A DNA stretch of 64,000 bases from Chamaecyparis obtusa. Taxonomy: Eukaryota > Streptophyta > Pinopsida > Cupressales > Cupressaceae. Shown piece by piece: positions 46,487-59,300 of the stretch. Positions within the stretch are counted from its first letter, which is position 1. Each line of letters begins with the position of its first letter. The notes under the pieces are model-generated. The model was not told the DNA's origin. It was given only the letters and a program-made list of their open reading frames with translations, and made no database searches. A program made the translations under genes and the position numbers. The stretch is taken from positions 1 to 64,000 of the forward strand of contig BSBK01008422.1 of the NCBI GenBank assembly GCA_027943335.1, given 5' to 3'.

Positions 46487-48713
46487 AGAGTAGATAGACT
46501 TTGTCCTTTAAATTCTGCATTTTCGTCAATTTTCGTCAATTTTTCGGCAAGTTTTTAGCGTAATTTTTGGTCTCTGGTTTTTTGTCTCAGAATATCACGC
46601 GATACTTCTCAGGTATATCGCGCGATATACCTTACTATATGCGTGCGATACTTCGCACCTGAGAAGAATCGCACGACAGTATTGAGGTATATCGCCTGGT
46701 CTCGGGCGAAGTATCGCCTGGTGTCGGGCGAAATATCGCGCGGACTGAGAAGTATCGCCTGGTGTCGGGCGAAGTATCGCACGATACTGTGTCTGAATGT
46801 GGCAGTGAGCTATTTTTAGGCTATTTTATCTATCTTGCAAGTTTTAGGTTCTTAGCTATCTTTTTGAAATTTTCTGAAATTTCCAGCGTTTAAGTGTATC
46901 AAAAGTTTAAGTGTGATATATCGTTGGAAAGGTCTTTCCGAGCCCAATCCAACCATGATGGTTTCATTTTCAGATTTTATCATTTGATCAATTATTTTTG
47001 CAGATTATCAAATTTTTCATGTGCTAACCATTGTGGGTCTAACAAGTTGTGGTTGTAGGTGCACTTGCTTGAGATATTTTGCCAAAAGAACGCATGTCAA
47101 AGAGGGCTACTAATGGTTTTTGTAGGGCTGCCCTAAGCATAAAAACTAAATCAAGTGCTTGTTTAATTGCTTTTTTTTTATTAAGTGCGGCATATACTAG
47201 TTGTTTCATTTCATAGGCACTTAATACTTTGTGAAAGGAATCTTGGGGTGGTAGGAGAAGTATGCTCTTCACCTTTAGGTGAATCAGAAAATCTTGACCC
47301 ATCTTGAGGTTTTGGAAGCAAAGGGTAATTGGATCTTGTTTGGTGTGTTTAGGAGAAGTTTTTGAGATAGGGGAGTATGCTCTTCACCCTTGTGGTGAAT
47401 CAAAAACCTTGAACCTCAAAAATCATCCACTCTTTGTTTAGCTTAGGATCCTTTAGCGGGCCTGCTCTTGAGCAATCAAGAGGAACGACCCAAGTGGGGA
47501 CAACCTTGTCATCATTTTCCTTGGTGGCAAGTGATTCCAACTCACTATAATCTCAAGGCTATCGAGGACACAAAACCTTGGTAGACATAGTACTTATCTT
47601 TGCTTGATGTGAGTAACTTGTGGGATTGTGACCATGAGGAAAGCATTAAGCAAGAATGCTTAAGGTACTCTTGAGGCCGCGAGGTCCTAGTCCTTTATGA
47701 GGAGCAAGAGGGGTGCTATGAACGGAAATCCTTACTATGAACCATTAGATAGAGGCCACCTTCTTTTAGCCGCTTAGCTTCTTGGTGCAAGGATTGATCC
47801 AAGTGGACTTACCCGGATCACCCCAAGATACTCACCATATGTGCTCCTTTGGTTATGTTTTTGACACCTCCATGACAATGCCAATATCTCTTGTGGGCAA
47901 CCACTTGGTGTGAGGCAAGGGAGCATCAAGTTGTGGGCCACGTTGCTAAGTAATGAGCCTTGTCCTTCTAGGTAGTAATTGCTTGAATTGTCTTCGATTG
48001 TGCTATACCAGTGTAAACATTCTCAACATTCAAACAAACGGTAGCATTCATAAGGTTCTCTATTTTGATATCACAAGTGCTTGTCTTGGCAAGATTGCTT
48101 TTGCCCTTGTTTCAAGTGTTCTATGACATGTTTGATCCTACACTGTTTGCAAACTTGTCTTTTATCTGCTGCTACTACTTGTCAAACTGAAAAATTGCAC
48201 TGTTCAATCTACAAATTTGGTCCAAGCGCTTCAAAACTGAGTTTTTCACGTTCACTGGTCAAGAGTCATATGATATTGAAGTATCCTTGCATACCCTCAA
48301 CCAAGAATCCTGAGTCATTTCTACTGTCCTGTCATTGCTACAATTCAGAGTTGCTAAACTTGCACTTTAACCTGCTATAGAGTGTCCTTTTCTGTTCTTA
48401 CCTGAAACTGGTTTGTTACTTACATGTTTAGATTTGTTCTAGACTGAAACAAATGAGCTAAAACTATTGGGTTTGAGTTTAACGAATGCTACTCTTGATC
48501 ACTTGTCGCATCACGGTTACCTCTCTAGCTACTTGCTTATTGAGCTTCTTGCTCGTTGCTCAGCTTTAGTCAATTGATTGCTGTAAGTGCTTGAGCACTT
48601 TTGACGAGCCATCTCTCTATTGTTCTACTTTGACAAGTGATCTTTATTAGCTTTTCTTATCTCAAATCTGAGAAACTTTGTCTCATTCTATTAGTCAACC
48701 AACATCTCTTTTC
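46487..48713 (+). other. Leader of element 2
   Basis: About 2.2 kb, non-coding. It holds a CG-rich repeat cluster at 46595-46790 (separate entry) and two palindromic hairpins, TTCACCTTTAGGTGAA at 47268-47283 and TTCACCCTTGTGGTGAA at 47383-47399. From about 47035 it matches the element 1 leader. The block GGATCACCCCAAGA.ACTCACCATATGTG is also found in the element at 1061. Confidence 0.75.
46595..46790 (+). repeat. CG-rich short-repeat cluster (ATCGC/GCGAT words)
   Basis: In about 195 bases the words TATCGC and GCGATA occur many times. They include the palindrome ATATCGCGCGATAT (46615-46628), and AAGTATCGCCTGGT.TCGGGCGA is repeated near 46709, 46750 and, less exactly, 46688. CG content is far above the surrounding AT-rich sequence. 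The cluster begins about 110 bases after the primer site. Confidence 0.9.
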
Positions 48714-51700
48714 ATGCCGGTTACAACTCGGTCTCAATTTGAGCAGGAGAGTCATCCTCCGTTCAATTATACACAGTTACCTTCTCCAACTAGACGTTCA
48801 AAAGCACCCATTAGCAACAACAGTTCTAGTTCTGACCAATCTGAGAATTCTAAGGCTACACCATGGTATAAAGGAGGTTTCCTCTTTTCCACATTCAAGA
48901 CCCCCAAAAAACACAGACAGTGTCTCACTCACTTTGACTGAACAAGAAAAGTTTCAACTCTTGCAAGAACACTTTGAGCGTAAGGATAATCAAGCACGCT
49001 TAGACAAAGAACACAATCAACAAAGGATGGATGCTACTAGGCGCATGGCTTATAGAGGGACATTTCATGAGCAACCTGAGACTAGTAATCATGAGCATAG
49101 ACCTCTTTTTAACAATGGCAACAATGGCAACAACACGCCACCAAGATCTCCTCCAAGGCCAACTTTTGCTATGCCTTCTTCACCACCTAGACCTCCTCCC
49201 TCTCAACATGAGGCAGAGGCTAATGATGAGATTTCTAGTGAGGATCTTATGAGATGTGAACAAGATGTGGATTTCCAACGAATGATGCATAAGCTTTTAG
49301 AGCGTAATGGCGATCAATATTTTCAATATATGACTTCTAGAGGATACAAGCTTCCTCCCAGCTATGATGTCAGACAAATTGTCCAACAAAGAGTACCAAC
49401 TGAATTGGAAGTCCTTCAAGAAGAATTATGTCGGACAAATCAACACCTTACCCAAATGGCATTAGAAAGAGAGCCTCCAAAGGTCTCTTTTGTAGAATCA
49501 ATTTGTGCTCTTCCTTTTGATAAAGATCTATACATGGTCCCGTTTCCTAAGGATATTGAGGTTCCTAAATATGACAAGTATGATGGAAATGGTGACCCTC
49601 ATGACCATGTGCGTCACTTTTATGCTCTTAGTATGGACTTTCTTCATGAAGACACATATCTTCTACGATTATTCCCTCGAAGCTTAAGAGGACAAGCTTT
49701 AGAATGGTTTGCAAAGTTGACACCTCCTTTGAAGACTTTTGATGAGTTGGCTATGCGCTTCACACAACATTATTCTTACAACATCCAACAACCTATCACT
49801 GTGATAGATCTCGGTAATCTAAGACAATATCAAGGTGAGCCATTTGCAACTTACTTACAACGTTGGAGGTCATTGTATTCTCGATATCCTCGTCAGCTAC
49901 CCGAAAGAGAAAAGATTGACATTTTCGTCAACACACTTGTGCCTGAGCTGTATTATGATCTAAGGAAACAATTGTTCTCCTCTTTCAATGACATGGTTGA
50001 AAGTGCATATCGAATTGAGGATGTAGCTATAAGAAAAGGGGATATTGTTATTAATAAAGATGTTAAAGGCAATGGCAAAGACAAGAACAAACCTTGGAAT
50101 AAGAACAAGTATGTTGTTAATGATGGGGTTGTTGACACTCCTAAAGTTAAAGAGCCTGCTTTCAATCTTTCCAATGCTATCTATGCAGCAAAACAAAAAG
50201 AAGCTGCCAACGCTCACAATGCTCCTAAACCTCAATATGCAGATAAGCCTAAGAAGTCATTTCGAAAGCGAGTCTATACCAAGTTGGTAGAACCTTACGA
50301 TGTGATCCTTAAGACTTTGGTTGACAATGGATATCTTACGCTTCCTGATAAACCTGGTAACTGGGATCCGATAAATAAGCCCGATTGGTGGAGAGAGGAT
50401 CATTACTGCCATTATCATAGAAACAAGGGACATCCAACAGACAATTGTTTTAGGCTTAAGGATGATATTCAAGATCTTATTGAGAACGGCACAATCTCCA
50501 CTGATGGCTTAACTAAAAATTCTGATCACACAGCTTTCAAAGATCCTCTACCTAAGCATGATAAGGGGGAAACCTCTCAAACACATAAGAACAATCATGA
50601 TGCCAAGATCAATTACACGTATCCTTCTAATACGCTTGTGATTAACATGGTAGAGCCCATTGAGAGTGTTCTAATGATGAGGTCTCAAGATGATAATAAC
50701 ACCAATCATGGTAAGCCAAAGTTAGTCTTGCAAACACGTGGTAGTTCATCTTCCCGAAGTGAGACACTGAATGCTGTTACTAGGGGGCAAGCCAAGATTG
50801 TCCTTAAAACTGCGCAAGATCCCAAGCAAGCTTTGCCTTCCAAACAAGTGGCTCCTTCAGCCACCCCTAGCTATGATCTTGTCCAACATTTACAAAAGAC
50901 ACCAGCACAGATATCTATCCTTGAGTTGCTTCGATTATCCCCTTCGCATAGAGAGGTTCTTGATAAAGCTCTACGTACAACATGTGTTCCCAATGACATT
51001 GATCCAGATCAATTTCAAGCTATGGTCAACCACATTTCATCTCCGCTATCTCTCTGCTTTTCTGCAGAAGATGACATATCTATTGCTCACCCACATAATC
51101 TAGCTTTACACATTGAAGTTCTAGTCTACAATACCCGAGTCCGCCGAGTCCTGATAGACAATGGTGCAGGGTTAAATATTGTTTCTTTCAATGTCATACA
51201 ACAATTGGGTTTGTCATAATTTGCTGTGGATTCTAAGAAGAAGATTACTATAAAAGCTTATGATGAAGTGGAACGATCTTCCAAAGGTCTTGTCACGCTT
51301 CCTATTCGAGTGGGTCCTGTCACGAAAGATATTAGCTTCCAAGTATTGGACATCCCACTCGCATATAACATTCTTTTGGGTCGTCCTTGGATCCATGACA
51401 TGCAGGCTATTCCTTCCACTTATCATCAGTGCGTCAAATTTCCATACAATGGCACTGAGGTTGTGATTCCTGGAGACCATACTATTGCTATCAATGCTCT
51501 TGCTGCTACTGAAAAATTTGTTCCTCATAATGAACCTTTTGTTGATCCTAGTACATCTCTAGCTGCTGCTGCGAAATCACTTAAGATGATGAGCCTTGGT
51601 ATGGGTGAATATAAACTGGGTTCTTTTGCTTCTATACCTGTTTCTCCTAGGTCATATGGGAGACCTTCTGATCAGATGCAGCCTTCCAGTTCTGCTATGG

Positions 51701-52896
51701 TGATCTTTGATACTTTTGTTCCTTCATCTGTTCCTTTAGAAGCAGAAAGGGAAGAACAAGCTATTCAAGAGTGGATCTATAGAGAGAATTCTAGAAATAC
51801 TCCCATGCTCAGTAATTCAGACACAAATACAGATGAGTCACCGCTACACACTATGGTTCAAATGGGAGATGATCTTCCCTCTACTTCACTTCTTTGGGGA
51901 GAAAAATGTATATCTACTGATGATATGGATGTTGATATGGTTCATTCTTGTAGTAACCATCCCGATGTGGTCGATGGGTCTTGTGTGGGGTCTGATGAGT
52001 TTGTTCCTCGTATTGCCTTAGTAGACCACGCTGGTTCTTCTATGACAAGTCTAGATCTAGCTACTTTTGGAGCTTACCCTATAGGCTCAACCTCTCTTGT
52101 TACTAGAGATGACACCCCTCGCATAAATGCTATTGAACCAGTCACTTCATTTCATCTCGCATCAACACCTGTTACTTCTTCCACCAGCGAACTAGCAACA
52201 AAAAAGATTGAATCAGAAATCAAGCATCACAGTCATCAAGTCAAAAGAAAAGAGCAATGGTCGGATGGCAAAAACCACATTGTGGTGGTATCCGAACCTA
52301 AGAAAAGTAAAGATAAAAATTTGCTCAAAAATAATGACTCCAAAATAAAAGATGAGAAGTTGATTCTCTACAAACAAATGGTGCATTACTTCAAGCATGA
52401 TCTCATAACTGTTATACTTCAGCCCATTCCTAAAGCTGAGAAAAGAGTTGCTAATGCCTTGGTTACTTTGATATCCATCTTACAAATGAAAAAGCATAAA
52501 TCTCGCTTCAAGTTCTTGGTGGATGAATTACGCTATCTTGCTCACAAATCATACAATCCTACCATCTTTTCATATCTTCCACCTCATATTCCTCTTGCAA
52601 ATCCACCACGCCATTCCTTCCGCCATCCCTTACACTTTGCCTTTGTCTCTGGTGACTTGTATAGGAAGGGTCTAGACGGAACTCTCCTTAAGTGTCTAGA
52701 AATAGAGGAGTCGGAAAAAGTGCTAGCTGAAATCCACGATGGCATATGTGGATCACATTCTAATGATCCTCCACTAACTCAGACATTGCTTAGGGCTGGT
52801 TATTATTGGTCGAACTGGTTGAGACCTATTATCACAGTTGCAGCATTTGGGCCTGGGGCCTATCAATTCTCTACATCAGAGGAAGCAGATTCTTGA
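48714..52896 (+). pseudogene. Element 2 gag-protease frame with pol remnants
   Basis: The likely start is ATG 48714 (MPVTTRSQFEQ). One extra A in the run 48906-48911 shifts the frame relative to element 1. From there one frame runs to the stop at 52894-52896, broken only by a TAA at 51217-51219. Gag core has LPFDKDLYMVPFPKDIEVPK and LRGQALEWFAKLTPP; the knuckle is CHYHRNKGHPTDNC (about 50408). Protease has VLIDNGAGLN (about 51152) and NILLGRPWIHD. A Ser/Thr-rich linker follows, then the end of the second RNase H (KDEKLILYKQMV), the integrase zinc-finger block (GLDGTLLKCLEIEES, HDGICGSHSND, RAGYYW) and the integrase tail (GAYQFSTSEEADS). Reverse transcriptase and integrase core are absent. An apparent GTG-initiated extension from 48637 is an artefact of the frameshift. 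Confidence 0.9.
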
Positions 52897-54816
52897 TGCC
52901 CATTTCTGTATGGGGCATTCTTTGTACATATTTTATGATCCTGAAAAAATTCCAAAAAAAAATTCATATATGATGCTGAAAAAAAAACCTAAAAAGCATA
53001 TAAAGTACTGAAAAAATGAGCATCCTAGTGAAAACCTAGCAATAGGCACTTTGATGTCTCACCAAAAAATTCAAAAAATTCAAAAAAAAAAAAGAAAAAG
53101 TGCCTCGGTGAAAACTTGGAAACAGGCGCCTTGGTAGCAAAAATACAAAAAAATTATAAAAAAGTCCTGAAAAAATCTATCAAGTGGTGAAAACCTGGAA
53201 ACAGGCGTTGCTTGAGACCCTCTGCACCTATGTCTATCAGTCTTGCGTGGCGCTCTTTCGCTCCACTTTTCGCTTTGCCTCTCCTAGCCTGGAATTGATT
53301 CTTGTCTTAGTCTAGGGGGCATATGTTGCTTTAAGCTTATCTTGGGTCTCTTTGTGCGTCTGGGTTTCTTGGGCAACTTGGTTCCAATGGTGTTTTTCAA
53401 CACCACCTCAACTATTTTTTTCAACACTACCCTTGCGTCGAGTGTTTCTTAACACTTATCAGATGTCCTACCTACAGTCTAGTATGGTGCGATATTTCTC
53501 ATTTGCAGATGCAATACTCAAAGTTTGACTCTATGACCTACACACACGCACTTGACTTGCTGAGATTTGTTTGACTTTATTTCTTTGTGTGCTGTCTATG
53601 ATGATTTCTTTGCTGAGTGGTCTCTCCCTGAGAAGTTTTCGATGATGCATAGCTAGAAGACTGAGGGTATGAGAACATGTTTTATTGCTTTTTCTTATTG
53701 TGGGTATATTTTGTTGATCCTAACTGTCATGAGCATTTATGCTGGTCTTACTTGACACTGTGGATTGACAGGGTATTATCCTTGACTATTTTTGTGCAAG
53801 TGCATGCTTATAGTCATCTTGACTTTCTTGTGTCTCGATGCGAGCATAATCTTGCTATATCAAACTTAGGTAATCTCATTGCATTAGTCATCTAGACCTA
53901 CATGTCTTTGATGCCTAGGTGGGATTTCCACATTTCTATCTGATAAAGATCATATTCAGATCCACATAGTTATGCTAGTGTGTATTGTATGATCTTGCGA
54001 CGCTACCAATAACGCTCAATGATGAATATTAGATGTCTATTGGCTTTGTGACCTTGCAAGTAAACCACTTTTCATGTAGCTTGCATTCTTAAGTTCATGT
54101 TAGTTAGTTTTGCATCTTGCATATGGAGAGAGCTCTCCTTTCATTTTTCATGGACTTGTTAATCAACTGCGCTCACCTTTCGCTTCTTCCCGATCATGTC
54201 TTTCACTTTCTTGTCTTTCATCTCACATCATTTTCTCTTCATTTCGGGATCCAAACCGAAATCCACATTCACCTTGACCCTTTCTCCTCTTTCACACAGT
54301 TGGCTAACCTTTTGAGGCCTGATCCTTTGATCTTCGCTGGGGCATTCTTCACCTCTTCCTCTCCATCTCTTTCAAACTTCTAGTCTTTCATTCACTTTCA
54401 ATCTCAAGTTCAAATTCTTCCCCCTCCGTGGTGTTTTCGGGTTGAGGGACCGCTTGGTTCGTGCCCCGTGTCCCATGTGTGGGGTATCCCTTCATTGGTT
54501 GATGGTTATTCTATTATCTTTCATCTTCGATTATGATTTCTAGTGATTTGATCATGCTGCTCTTGCTTCTGCCTTCCCTCTACCTGGATTTCACTTTCGA
54601 TCCCGAGGGGGCAGACACATCATATCTTATTGGTTATCTCTTTCCTAAGTGTTCAGTACTGTCGCTACCAGGCTGATCATGCAGGATTTGCTATCTCTCT
54701 GCACTTCATTCTTTGGAGTCAGATCGCTATTTGCTTGCCTTCTTGGCTACTTGCTTGCCTTCTTGGCTGATCTATTCTTTGACTACATGTGTTCCCAGAT
54801 CGATCACACATTAGTC
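52897..54816 (+). other. Non-coding 3' region of element 2
   Basis: About 1.9 kb between the coding frame and the polypurine tract. It holds the conserved motif cluster (53028-53215) and otherwise ordinary sequence. Short frames such as 54117-54383 differ in start and length from those in element 1, so I do not call an envelope-like gene. Confidence 0.75.
53028..53215 (+). repeat. Conserved 3' motif cluster in element 2, three copies
   Basis: Copies at about 53028-53050, 53107-53140 and 53186-53215 share GGTGAAAACCTGGAAACAGG followed by CGCC or a variant. A-rich spacers lie between them. The same arrangement is present in element 1 and, on the other strand, in the minus-strand Tat element. 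Confidence 0.85.
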
Positions 54817-54829
54817 AAAGAGGGGCAAA
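54817..54829 (+). other. Polypurine tract of element 2
   Basis: AAAGAGGGGCAAA directly before the 3' LTR. It is identical in element 1 at 62490-62502. Confidence 0.9.
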
Positions 54830-55849
54830 TGTATACACCTAAAAATGGTCACCTAGACTATTAGCCCCTTGCTAGCATTTTTGCTAAAATCATAAATTGC
54901 TTATTCTTGATCAAATCCTAGTTCTATCATTTATTCGATTATTTTCTATGGGCTAACCATCTTATCCTAAGTTTTTATTTATTTAAAAGGAATATTTCCT
55001 CCCCTTTTAATAAATAAAAAGCCCACTTTTCCTCTTATCCTAAGTTGCACAAATAAAGCATTATTCTTATTTTATAAAAAGGGAAAAAGCACTTTTTGTC
55101 TCATATGGACACAAAAGTCAACTCCTATTTTCCTATTGGAGGATACTTGTGCACATGGATTGCTCCTCTTTCAAGCTCCACCATTGATTAAATCTTTTGC
55201 CTCTTAATCTGCATGGCCCATTCCTTTTTCATTCCCTATAAAAGAAGAGCTCTCTTCTTCATTCTAGATCCCCAATTTTTATGCTAATATTATGCTGCAG
55301 GTTTTCTAGGTCATCTTGGAGCTTTTGGAGACATTCTTGCATCTAGGGTTTGAAGATTTGGAGCATTGTTGGCATTCATCTTGGATCTTCATCAACACTC
55401 TATCTTCTTGTCTTCATTCTTGCATCATCATGGCTTTCTTGCTTCATAGTTAGATTTCATTTCTTGCATAGTAGCTTCATTTTCATGGCATTCTTAGCTT
55501 AGATTTCCTTTATGCTTTAGATTAATTCATCTAGTTTAACTAGGAGGCTTTGTAATACTTGCATCTTTCATTTCCATAGCTTAGCTTGCATTTCCATTCT
55601 AGCATAGCATTGCATTGCATTTTCATTCTTGACTCTTGAGGATATTGGCATTCTTGCCCTTGTCTTCATTGAATCTCCCATTGCATGGTTTACTAGCAAG
55701 GTTATTGGCTAAATAGCTCTAGCTGAGAGCATTCTTAAAAACCCTTGCACTCCATGCCTAGGGAGCTATGGATCGATTTGTGAGGGCTCATTCTTGAGTT
55801 TCCTTGCATGTAATGATTCATAGAAGTGCGGTCACATTTATAGCACACA
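54830..55849 (+). repeat. 3' LTR of element 2
   Basis: The 1020-base partner of 45445-46464, about 99.5% identical. The TATA box is at 55237-55243. It is followed by the CAAAT duplication and then by the rest of the element 1 leader. Confidence 0.95.
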
Positions 55850-55854
55850 CAAAT

Positions 55855-56351
55855 GTGGTCCAAGCGCTTCAAAACTGAGTTTTTCACGTTCACTGGTCAA
55901 GACTCATATGATATTGAACTATCCTTGCATACCCTCAACCAAGAATCCTGAGTCATTTCTACTGTCCTGTCATTGCTACAATTCAGAGTTGCTAAACTTG
56001 CACTTTAACATGCTGTAGAGTGTCCTTTTCTGTTCTTACTTGAAACTGGTTTGTTACTTACATGCTTAGATTTGTTCTAGACTGAAACAAATGAGCTAAA
56101 ACTATTAGATTTGAGCTTAACAAATGCTACTCTTGATCACTTGTCGCATCACGGTTACCTCTCTAGCTACTTGCTTATTGAGCTTCTTGCTCGTTGCTCG
56201 GCTTTAGTCAATTGATTGCTGTAAGTGCTCTAGCACTTTTGACGAGCCATCTCTCTATTGTTCTACTTTGACAAGTGATCTTTATTAGCTTTTCTTATCT
56301 CAAATCTAAGAAACTTTGTCTCATTCTATTAGTCAACCAACATCTCTTTTC
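55855..56351 (+). other. Leader of element 1, second part
   Basis: Resumes at GTGGTCCAAGCGC after the element 2 duplication and matches the element 2 leader at 48220-48713. Non-coding up to the gag start. Confidence 0.85.
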
Positions 56352-59300
56352 ATGCCGGTTACAACTCGATCTCAATTTGAGCAGGAGAGTCATCCTCCAT
56401 TCAATTATACATAGTTACCTTCTCCAACTAGACGTTCAAAAGCACCCATTAGCAACAACAGTTCTAGTTCTGACCAATCTGAGAATTCTAAGGCTACACC
56501 GTGGTATAAAGGAGGTTTCCTCTTTTCCGCATTCAAGACCCCCAAAAACACAGACAGTGTCTCACTCACTTTGACTGAACAAGAAAAGTTTCAACTCTTG
56601 CAAGAACACTTTGAGCATAAGGATAATCAAGCGCGCTTAGACAAAGAACACAATCAACAAAGGATGGATGCTACTAGGCGCATGGCTTATAGAGGGACAT
56701 TTCATGAGCAACCTGAGACTAGTAATCATGAGCATAGACCTCTTTTTAACAATGGCAACAATGACAACAACACGCCACCAAGATCTCCTCCAAGGCCAAC
56801 TTTTGCTATGCCTTCTTCACCTCCTAGACCTACTCCCTCTCAACATGAGGCAGAGGCTAATGATGAGATTTCTAGTGAGGATCTTATGAGATGTGAACAA
56901 GATGTGGATTTCCAACGAATGATGCATAAGCTTTTAGAGCGTAATGGTGATCAATATTTTCAATATATGACTGCTAGAGGATACAAGCTTCCTCCTGGGT
57001 ATGATGTCAGACAAATTGTCCAACAAAGAGTACCAACTAAATTGGAAGTCCTTCAAGAAGAATTACGTCGGACAAATCAACACCTTACCCAAATGGCATT
57101 AGAAAGAGAGCCTCCAAAGGTCTCTTTTGTAGAATCAATTTGTGCTCTTCCTTTTGATAAAGATCTATACATGGTCCCGTTTCCTAAGGATATTGAGGTT
57201 CCTAAATATGACAAGTATGATGGAAATGGTGACCCTCATGACCATGTGCGTCATTTTTATGCTCTTAGTATGGACTTTCTTCATGAAGACACATATCTTC
57301 TACGCTTATTCCCTTGAAGCTTAAGAGGCCAAGCTTTGGAATGGTTTGCGAAATTGACACCACCGCTTAAGACTTTTGATGAGTTAGCTCAGCGGTTTAC
57401 CCAGCAGTACTCTTACAACATCCAACAACCTGTCACTGTGATAGATCTCGGTAATCTAAGACAACATCAAGGTGAGCCATTTGCAACTTACTTACAATGT
57501 TGGAGGTCATTATATTCTCGATATCCTCGTCAGCTACCTGAAAGAGAAAAGATTGACATTTTCGTCAACACACTTGTGCCTGAGCTATTTTATGATCTAA
57601 GGAAGAAACTGTTCTCCTCCTTCCATGACATGGTTGAAAGTGCATATCGAATTGAGGATGTAGCTATAAGAAAAGGGGATATTGTTATTAATAAAGATGT
57701 TAAAGGCAATGGAAAAGACAAGAACAAACCTTGGAATAAGAACAAGTATGTTGCTAATGATGGGGTTGTTGACACTCCTAAAGTTAAAGAGCCTGCTTTC
57801 AATCTCTCCAATGCTATCTATGCAGCAAAACAACAAGAAGCTGCCAACACTCGCAGTGCTCCTAAACCTCAGTATGCAGATAAGCCTAAGAAGTCATTTC
57901 GAAAGCGAGTCTATACCAAATTGGTAGAACCTTATGATATGATCCTTAAGACTTTGGTTGATAATGGATATCTTACACTTCCTGATAAACCTGGTAACTA
58001 GGATCCACTAGATAAGCCTGATTGGTGGCGAGAGGATTCTTATTGTCATTATCACAGAAACAAGGGACATCTGATAGACAATTGTTTTAGGCTTAAGGAT
58101 GATATTCAGGATCTTATTGAGAATGGCACAATCTCCACTGATGGCTTAACTAGAAATTCTGATCACACAGCTTTCAAAGATCCTCTACCTAAGCATGATA
58201 AGGGGGAAACCTCTCAAGCACATAAGAAGAATCATGATGCTAAGATCAATTACACGTATCCTTCTAATACACCTGTGATCAACATGGTAGAGCCCGTTGA
58301 GAGTGTTCTTATGGTAAGATCTCAAGATGATAATAAAGCCAATCATGGTAAGCCAAAATTGGTCTTGCAAACACGTGGTAGTTCATCTTCCCGAAGTGAG
58401 ACACTGAATGCTGTTACTAGGGGGCAAGCCAAGATTGTCTTTAAAACTGCGCAAGATCCCAAGCAAGCTTTGCCTTCCAAATAAGTGGCTCCTTCAGCCA
58501 CCCCTAGCTATGATCTTGTCCAACATTTACAAAAGACACCAGCACAGATATCTATCCTTGAGTTGCTTCGGTTATCCCCTTCGCATAGAGAGATTCTTGA
58601 TAAAGCTCTATGTACAACATGTGTTCCCAATGACATTGATCTAGATCAATTTCAGGCTATGGTCAACCACATTTCATCTCCGCTATCTCTCTCCTTTTTT
58701 GCAGAAGATGACATATCTATTGCTCACCCACATAATCTAGCTTTACACATTGAAGTTCTAGTCTACAATACCCGAGTCCGCCGAGTCTTGATAGACAATG
58801 GTGCAGGGTTAAATATTGTTTCTTTCAATGTCATACAACAATTGGGTTTGTCAGAATTGGTTGTGGATTCCAAGAACAAGATTACTATAAAAGCTTATGA
58901 TGAAGTGGAAAGATCTTCCAAAGGTCTTGTCACGCTGCCTGTCCGAGTGGGCCCTATCATGAAAGATATTAGCTTCCAAGTATTGGACATCCCACTTGTA
59001 TATAACATTCTTTTGGGTCATCCTTGGATCCATGACATGCAGGCTATTCCTTCCACTTATCATCAGTGCGTCAAATTTCCATACAATGGCACTGAGGTTG
59101 TGATTCCTGGAGACCATACTATTTCTATTAATGCTCTTGCTGCTACTGAAAAATTTGTTCCTCATAATGAACCTTTTGTTGATCCTAGTACATCTCTAGC
59201 TGCTGCTGAGAAATCACTTAAGATGATGAGCCTTGGTATGGGTGAATATACGCTGGATTCCTTTTCTTCTATACCTATTTCTCCTAGGTCATATGGGAGA

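Larger units (their letters stand above)
45445..55849 (+). mobile_element. Element 2: second copy of the same non-autonomous family, TSD CAAAT
   Basis: LTRs lie at 45445-46464 and 54830-55849 (1020 bases each, about 5 differences). The duplication CAAAT is perfect at 45440-45444 and 55850-55854. It is 10405 bases on the plus strand and was inserted into the leader of element 1 in the same orientation. It carries the same gag-protease frame, the same missing enzymes, a polypurine tract and a primer site. It is the youngest insertion in the window. It belongs to a slightly different subfamily: longer LTRs and a different first part of the leader. Confidence 0.95.

Noticed and set aside
48637..48713. 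GTG-started N-terminal extension of the element 2 gag frame
   Set aside because: The extension exists only because of the frameshift at 48906-48911. In element 1 the ATG at 56352 leads directly into the full frame, and the equivalent start in element 2 is 48714.
54117..54383. Possible envelope-like ORF in the 3' regions of elements 1 and 2 (also 61831-62169)
   Set aside because: Starts, ends and much of the reading frame differ between two nearly identical elements. No signal peptide or membrane layout is shared.
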